From contig CALLKI010000106.1 in the NCBI GenBank assembly GCA_938008415.1, positions 1-12,763 of the forward strand: a stretch of DNA of 12,763 nt. The letters are read 5' to 3'. The translations under genes were made by a program, and so were the position numbers. This DNA is from an uncultured Luteimonas sp. (GTDB lineage Bacteria > Pseudomonadota > Gammaproteobacteria > Xanthomonadales > Xanthomonadaceae). The notes below the pieces were generated by a model. The model ran no database searches, was not told the DNA's origin, and saw only the letters and a program-made list of their open reading frames with translations. Positions 9,142 to 12,763 of the stretch are shown here, one piece after another. The first letter of the stretch is position 1, and the number at the start of each line of letters is the position of its first letter.

Positions 9142-9167
9142 AAAAAGGGCGCTGTGGCGCCCTTTTC
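9142..9167 (-). terminator. Intrinsic terminator between the M23 gene and secA
   Basis: A perfect 10-bp stem (9143-9152 with 9157-9166, loop of 4) has the arms AAAAGGGCGC and GCGCCCTTTT. Read on the minus strand the right arm ends in CCCTTTTTC, a five-T run, as expected for a rho-independent terminator of the M23 gene. It lies 62 bases ahead of the secA start, implying that secA has its own promoter or that the stem attenuates read-through. On the plus strand it also has a four-T run, but no plus-strand gene ends nearby. Confidence 0.8.
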
Positions 9168-9288
9168 GATGGCATCGCGCATTGTACCGTGGGGGCGGCA
9201 GGCGGCGCTTGCAAGCCCCCCGGAGGGTTCAGGATCCCCGCCACCGGGCGCCGGCGCGGCGGGAATCCCCGGCTGGTCCGCGCGCGCG

Positions 9289-9307
9289 GCGCCCCGGCCG
9301 GGGGCGC
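9289..9307 (-). promoter_or_regulatory. GC hairpin just after the M23 stop codon
   Basis: GCGCCCC (9289-9295) pairs with GGGGCGC (9301-9307) around a 5-base loop, starting four bases after the M23 stop. There is no T tract. It may stabilise the 3' end of the transcript, with the true terminator further downstream. Other GC inverted repeats are common in this composition, so function is uncertain. Confidence 0.35.
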
Positions 9308-9310
9308 GGG

Positions 9311-10264
9311 CTACCTGCGCTGGATGTCGCCGAGGAACTTGCGCGGGTTGTGCAGCCGGCCGTTCTCCCAGACCTCGAAGTGCACGTGCGCGCCGGTGGA
9401 GCGGCCGGTGGAGCCGGCCTTGGCGATCTCCTGCCCCGCGCGCACCAGGTCGCCGACCTTCACGGTGTTGCGCGAGTTGTGCGCGTAGCGGGTGACGTAG
9501 CCGTTGCCGTGGTCCACCTCGACCACGTTGCCGTAGCCCGTGCGCACGCCCGAATAGCTGACCACGCCGTCGGCCACGGCCAGGACCGGGTCGCCGACCC
9601 GGGCGTCGAAGTCGATGCCGCGGTGGAACTGGCCGCCGCCACCGAACGGGTCGGCGCGGCGCCCGTAGCCGGAGGTGATGTAGGTGTCCGCCACCGGGGC
9701 GCGGGACGGGACCGCGTTGCGCTCCAGTTCGCGGTTGAACAGCAGGGACTCCAGCACCGACAGCTGCATGCCCGAGCGGCGGAAGTCGTGCTCGACCTCG
9801 CTGATGCCCTGCAGCAGTTCGCCGGCGCTGATGTCGCGGCCGGGCTCGGCGCCGCCGACGCCGACCGGGCGGTTGAAGTCGAACTCGCCGTCGCGCAGCT
9901 TGGCGACCCTGGTCAGGCGGTCGCCCAGCGCGTTGAGGCGGTTGGCCTGGGCCTGCAGCTCGCCCAGCCGCGCGGCCAGCGCGTTGACCTCGCGCCGGGC
10001 CTCGCGCCGGGTGTCCTCGAGCCGGTTCTCCTGCTCGGCCAGCCGGGCCTGCAGGCTCGCGGTGGCGGCGGCGTTGACCAGTCCGCCAAAGACCATGCCG
10101 GCCGCCACCAGCACGATCGCCGCCGACACGGGCCGGGCCGCCATGCGCTCGCGGCCGGCGACGGCCAGGCGCGAGGCGGTGACGCAGCACCAGTCCCACA
10201 GGCGGACGGCGATGCGGTGGATCCGGTCGTGGATGTCACGCAACGGATTCGTCTGTAGAGTCAT
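9311..10264 (-). CDS. Membrane-anchored M23 family metallopeptidase
   Basis: A 317-residue putative envelope endopeptidase. A cytoplasmic N-terminus is followed by one transmembrane segment (about 47-66), then a periplasmic coiled coil rich in Arg/Glu/Leu (about 70-120), a linker, and a C-terminal LytM/M23 domain (about 190-312). The zinc site is complete: H214 and D218 in HRGIDF, and H293/H295 in GAHVHFEVWE, with H262 in RYAHN. A complete site suggests an active peptidoglycan hydrolase, unlike EnvC/NlpD-type activators with degraded sites. M23 genes beside secA are usual in Xanthomonads. The start at 10264 gives a sensible topology, but its ATG overlaps the divergent dciA region and there is no strong Shine-Dalgarno, so a start further inside cannot be excluded. 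The open frame extends upstream antisense to dciA. Confidence 0.93.
   Translation of the reverse strand: MTLQTNPLRDIHDRIHRIAVRLWDWCCVTASRLAVAGRERMAARPVSAAIVLVAAGMVFGGLVNAAATASLQARLAEQENRLEDTRREARREVNALAARLGELQAQANRLNALGDRLTRVAKLRDGEFDFNRPVGVGGAEPGRDISAGELLQGISEVEHDFRRSGMQLSVLESLLFNRELERNAVPSRAPVADTYITSGYGRRADPFGGGGQFHRGIDFDARVGDPVLAVADGVVSYSGVRTGYGNVVEVDHGNGYVTRYAHNSRNTVKVGDLVRAGQEIAKAGSTGRSTGAHVHFEVWENGRLHNPRKFLGDIQRR
10233..10261 (+). promoter_or_regulatory. Candidate dciA promoter inside the M23 coding sequence
   Basis: ATGTCA (10233-10238, four of six to the -35 consensus) and TAGAGT (10256-10261, four of six to the -10) are separated by 17 bases. The predicted start of transcription near 10268 would give a leader of only a few bases before the ATG at 10272. 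Because the dciA and M23 starts nearly coincide, any dciA promoter must lie in the opposing gene. Weak by sequence alone. Confidence 0.35.
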
Positions 10265-10271
10265 GGGCGTG

Positions 10272-10838
10272 ATGGCTGATTCCCCGTCCAAGCGGTCCAG
10301 GTTGTCAGGGCATCCTGCCCCCGGGAAGCGTTCCTCTGCCCCGCAGCAGGCGCTCGATGCCCTGCTGGCGGTGCCTGCCGGCGAGGCGGTCCGCCGCGCC
10401 ATGTGGCTCGACGAACTGGATCGCCGCCTCCAGCCCGCGCTGCCGCAGGAGCTCGCGGCGCATGCGCGCCTGGCGAACGTGGACGGCCACAGGCTGGTGT
10501 ACCTCGTCGATTCGCCCGTCTGGCATGCGCGGCTGCGCATGGCGTCCACGGAGCTGGTCGACGCCGCCCGTTCCTTCGGGCTGGAGGTCGCGGAAGTCGT
10601 CATCAGGACGAGTACCGGACCGTTGCGCCCGCATGCCACCGGCAAGGCCGGGACTCCGGCATGGCGCAAAGGGATGTCCGCCGCCGCCGGGCAGACCCTG
10701 CAGGCGGCACTGGCCTCCCTTGGCGCCTCCATGGGGGCGGAAGCGGAGCGGGATGGTGCTTGTCCGGACGGGCCGGGCGGGGAGCCCATGCCGTCGCGGA
10801 CGGGCCATCCTACCGGGACCGGGGACGCCGGAAGTTAA
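10272..10838 (+). CDS. dciA: DciA family protein (DUF721), replicative helicase loader
   Basis: A 188-residue protein of the DciA (formerly DUF721) family, which assists loading of the DnaB helicase in bacteria lacking DnaC/DnaI. The domain spans about 25-120: ALDALLAVPAGEAVRRAMWLDELDRRL, then LPQELAAHARLANVDGHRL, VYLVDSPVWHARLRM with the conserved Trp84 region, and FGLEVAEVVIRT. The tail (about 121-188) is Gly/Ala/Pro-rich and probably disordered. The position between lpxC and the M23/secA genes is the known location of dciA in Pseudomonas and Xanthomonas relatives. Two starts are possible, 10263 (MGVMADS) and 10272 (MADS). The first overlaps the M23 start codon in a shared CATG. It is the only plus-strand gene in the secA-ftsZ region and converges on lpxC. 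Confidence 0.88.
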   Translation: MADSPSKRSRLSGHPAPGKRSSAPQQALDALLAVPAGEAVRRAMWLDELDRRLQPALPQELAAHARLANVDGHRLVYLVDSPVWHARLRMASTELVDAARSFGLEVAEVVIRTSTGPLRPHATGKAGTPAWRKGMSAAAGQTLQAALASLGASMGAEAERDGACPDGPGGEPMPSRTGHPTGTGDAGS

Positions 10839-10887
10839 CGGAACGCTATCCGGGGGGGCGCGCCCGGGGCGCGCGAACGCGGTTCCG
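10839..10887. terminator. Nested inverted repeats between convergent dciA and lpxC
   Basis: Directly after the dciA stop, CGGAAC (10839-10844) pairs with GTTCCG (10882-10887), extended by GC/GC with one bulged G. It encloses a strong 7-bp stem GCGCGCC (10858-10864) with GGCGCGC (10868-10874). The placement in a 107-bp convergent gap suggests transcription termination for dciA, possibly both genes. There is no T tract after it on the plus strand. Confidence 0.45.
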
Positions 10888-10945
10888 CGACCGGCGTCAC
10901 GCCAGCCGCAAGCCCGGATTTTCCTTGTCCATCAACGGGTTGGGC

Positions 10946-11857
10946 TCAGGCCGTCGCGACCGCGCTGCCGTAGGCGACCGGCGCGGGCTCGTCCAGCGGG
11001 AAGCTGACCTCTTCCCAGGCCGACTGGTCGGCCAGCAGGGCCCGGACCAGCTTGTTGTTCAGGGCGTGGCCCGACTTGTAGCCGTGGAAGGCGCCCAGGA
11101 TGGGCCGGCCGGCGAGGTAGAGGTCGCCGATGGCGTCGAGGATCTTGTGGCGCACGAACTCGTCGGCATAGCGCAGGCCGTCGTCGTTGAGCACCCGGTA
11201 CTCGTCCAGCACGATGGCGTTGTCCATCGAGCCGCCGAGGCCCAGGTTGCGCTCGCGCATGTACTCCAGGTCGCGCATGAAGCCGAAGGTCCGGGCGCGG
11301 CTGACCTCGCGGATGTAGTTCTCGGTCGAGAACTCGATCTCCGCGGAGGAAAGCGAGTCCGGGATCGCCGGGTGGTCGAAGCGGACGGTGAAGCTCAGGC
11401 GGAAGCCGTCGTAGGGCTCGAACCGGGCGATCTTGTCGCCGTCGTGCACCTCGACCGGCCGCCTGATGCGGATGAAGCGCTTGGGCACGCCCTGCTCGAC
11501 GATGCCGGCCGACTGCAGCAGGAACACGAACGGGCCGGAGGAGCCGTCCATGATCGGCACCTCGGGCGCGGACAGGTCGGCGTACAGGTTGTCGATGCCC
11601 AGCCCCGCCAGCGCCGACATCAGGTGCTCGACGGTCTGGACCTTGGCGCCCTTGCAGGTCAGACCGGTGCACAGGACGGTCTCGGTCACCAGCTCGCCCG
11701 AGGCCGGGATCTCGACCACCGGGTCGAGGTCGATGCGGCGGAAGACGATGCCGGTGTCCGGCGGCGCGGGACGCAGGGTCAGGAAGACCTTCTCGCCGCT
11801 GTGCAGGCCGACTCCGGTGGCCCTGATCTCGTTCTTGATGGTGCGTTGCTGCGGCAT
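10946..11857 (-). CDS. lpxC: UDP-3-O-acyl-N-acetylglucosamine deacetylase LpxC
   Basis: A 303-residue cytoplasmic zinc enzyme catalysing the committed step of lipid A synthesis, removal of acetyl from UDP-3-O-acyl-GlcNAc. The zinc ligands are present: H78 in VQTVEHLMSALAG, H237 and D241 in FVRHKILDAIGD. The catalytic base E77 and the catalytic histidine H264 in YKSGHALNN are also there. Numbering is one less than in E. coli (H79, H238, D242, H265). The N-terminus MPQQRTIKNEIRATGVGLHSGEKV is a standard start, and the length equals the family (about 305). It lies downstream of ftsZ on the same strand, as in the dcw cluster, with a 234-bp gap holding hairpins and a candidate promoter. Confidence 0.98.
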   Translation of the reverse strand: MPQQRTIKNEIRATGVGLHSGEKVFLTLRPAPPDTGIVFRRIDLDPVVEIPASGELVTETVLCTGLTCKGAKVQTVEHLMSALAGLGIDNLYADLSAPEVPIMDGSSGPFVFLLQSAGIVEQGVPKRFIRIRRPVEVHDGDKIARFEPYDGFRLSFTVRFDHPAIPDSLSSAEIEFSTENYIREVSRARTFGFMRDLEYMRERNLGLGGSMDNAIVLDEYRVLNDDGLRYADEFVRHKILDAIGDLYLAGRPILGAFHGYKSGHALNNKLVRALLADQSAWEEVSFPLDEPAPVAYGSAVATA

Positions 11858-11873
11858 CGGCAGGAACCTGGTG

Positions 11874-11893
11874 CGGAAAAACGGGCCTTTCCG
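11874..11893 (-). promoter_or_regulatory. Small hairpin in the lpxC leader
   Basis: CGGAAA (11874-11879) pairs with TTTCCG (11888-11893) around an 8-base loop within the predicted 50-base 5' leader of lpxC. It ends 16 bases before the start codon, where only a weak CAGG is available as ribosome-binding site. Effect on translation unknown. Confidence 0.3.
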
Positions 11894-11913
11894 GGGCCGG
11901 ACGAACGGCCCAG

Positions 11914-11944
11914 ATTATCACCGGGCGTCCTGAACCTGAATCAA
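11914..11944 (-). promoter_or_regulatory. Candidate lpxC promoter
   Basis: On the minus strand GATAAT (11914-11919) matches the -10 consensus at five of six positions. TTGATT (11939-11944) matches the -35 with a spacer of 19, and TTCAGG (11935-11940) is an alternative with a spacer of 15. Both spacings are off the 17-base optimum. The predicted start near 11907 leaves a leader of about 50 bases. It suggests lpxC is transcribed separately from ftsZ. Confidence 0.45.
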
Positions 11945-11946
11945 CG

Positions 11947-11999
11947 CGGGGGTGGCACGCCCCCGGAAAGGGCCGCCGGGCCGGCGCAGGCCCGGCGGC
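11947..11999 (-). terminator. Tandem GC hairpins downstream of ftsZ
   Basis: An 11-bp perfect stem, GCCGCCGGGCC (11972-11982) with GGCCCGGCGGC (11989-11999), is followed on the minus strand by a shorter CGGGGG/CCCCCG stem (11947-11952 with 11960-11965). They lie between the ftsZ stop and the candidate lpxC promoter, the expected place for an ftsZ terminator. No T run follows either stem, so termination strength cannot be judged. Confidence 0.55.
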
Positions 12000-12091
12000 G
12001 CGAGGGACATGGCAATCCCGCCTGGACGGGTGCACGCGGGCACCCGTCCGGAACCGGGCCGCCCCCGCGGGACGGGGGGCCCGGTTGGCCG

Positions 12092-12763
12092 TCAGTCGGC
12101 CTGGCGGCGCAGGAACGCCGGGATGTCCAGGTAGCTGCTGTCGTTGCCGAAGTCGGCCGCGGCCGGGGCGGACGGGGCCGGTTCCGGAGCGGGCGCGCTG
12201 CTGCGGCCGCGCAGGATGGCGCCGATGCCGCCGCCGGGGACGAACGGATCGGCCACGGCGTCGATCGGCATGCCGGTGGTGCCGTCGCGCTTGCCGCTGA
12301 CCAGATGCACCTGCGGACGCTGGCGCACGGCCTCGGCATGGCCGAAGTCGCCGCCACGCACGCCGACGCGGGCGACGTTGCGGTTCAGGCCGGTCGCCAC
12401 CACGGTCACCTTCACCTCGTCCTGCATGTCCGGGTCGAGCACGGTGCCGATGACGATCGTCGCGTCCTCGCTGGCGAACTGCTCCACCGTGCGGCCGACC
12501 TCGTCGAACTCGGCCATGGTGAAGTCCGGGCCGGCGGTGATGTTGACCAGGATGCCGTTGGCGCCGGCCAGGTTGACGTCGTCCAGCAGCGGGTTCTGGA
12601 TCGCGGCCTCGGCGGCGGCCTGGGCGCGGTCGTCTCCGCGGGCCGAGCCGGTGCCCATCATCGCCAGGCCCATCTCGCTCATCACCGTGCGCACGTCGGC
12701 GAAGTCCACGTTGATCAGGCCCGGGCGCACGATCAGGTCGGCGATGCCCTGCACCGCGCCCTG
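12092..12763 (-). CDS. ftsZ: Cell division GTPase FtsZ (C-terminal part)
   Basis: The last 223 residues of FtsZ, the tubulin-like GTPase that forms the division ring; the gene runs off the window at its 5' side. The visible part begins at QGAVQGIADLIVRPGLINVDFADV, which includes the T7 synergy loop (NVDFADV) that completes the active site of the neighbouring subunit. The C-terminal globular domain with GILVNITAGPDFTM and ATIVIGTVLDPDM follows. Then comes a Pro/Ala-rich linker and the conserved C-terminal peptide YLDIPAFLRRQAD, which binds FtsA and ZipA. A GTG near 12754 in the frame codes for an internal valine, not a start. lpxC follows on the same strand. Confidence 0.98.
   Translation of the reverse strand, partial: QGAVQGIADLIVRPGLINVDFADVRTVMSEMGLAMMGTGSARGDDRAQAAAEAAIQNPLLDDVNLAGANGILVNITAGPDFTMAEFDEVGRTVEQFASEDATIVIGTVLDPDMQDEVKVTVVATGLNRNVARVGVRGGDFGHAEAVRQRPQVHLVSGKRDGTTGMPIDAVADPFVPGGGIGAILRGRSSAPAPEPAPSAPAAADFGNDSSYLDIPAFLRRQAD

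Noticed and set aside
9181..9186. TACAAT on the minus strand as a secA promoter
   Set aside because: The nearest -35-like TTGCAA is 22 bases away, too far, and transcripts from here would run into the terminator stem at once. Left as unproven.

Overview
This is a GC-rich chromosomal window (roughly 70% G+C by eye) with a mostly conserved housekeeping gene order. The products and their order (PilC, PilD, CoaE on one side; FtsZ, LpxC, DciA, M23 peptidase, SecA, MutT/ThiE-like fusion on the other) point to a gammaproteobacterium of the Xanthomonadaceae/Lysobacteraceae, probably Lysobacter- or Luteimonas-like. This placement is from protein resemblance and synteny recalled from memory, not from a search.

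Layout. 1-412 has no gene and holds GC-rich hairpin repeats followed by degenerate short repeats. The plus-strand block 413-3643 is pilC (type IV pilus inner-membrane platform), pilD (prepilin peptidase/methylase) and coaE (last step of CoA synthesis). A 117-bp tandem repeat lies between pilD and coaE, and coaE has a -10-like box placed as if the mRNA were leaderless. A convergent hairpin then separates coaE from a minus-strand block: a secreted papain-fold-like cysteine hydrolase with a C-terminal beta-sandwich-type domain (3677-4840), preceded by a Nudix/ThiE-like fusion (4920-5915). A 435-bp gene-free stretch (5916-6350) is packed with the same repeat family plus a nested palindrome and an exact 26-bp direct repeat.

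SecA (6351-9080), a membrane-anchored M23 peptidase (9311-10264), LpxC (10946-11857) and the C-terminal part of FtsZ (12092 to the window edge) all run on the minus strand. DciA, the replicative helicase loader family (formerly DUF721), is the only plus-strand gene among them (10272-10838). It diverges from the M23 gene with almost no space between their starts and converges on lpxC.

How it fits together. The right half is the end of the dcw-type cell division/envelope cluster: FtsZ (divisome ring), LpxC (committed step of lipid A synthesis), an M23 envelope peptidase, DciA (helicase loading) and SecA (protein export). The left half supplies the type IV pilus machinery, where PilD may also process type II secretion pseudopilins. 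I found no clearly new multi-gene system. The least explained elements are the secreted cysteine hydrolase, the dispersed intergenic hairpin repeats with a compensatory base-pair change, the nested palindrome/direct repeat near secA, the overlapping divergent starts of dciA and the M23 gene, and the altered active site of the ThiE-like domain.
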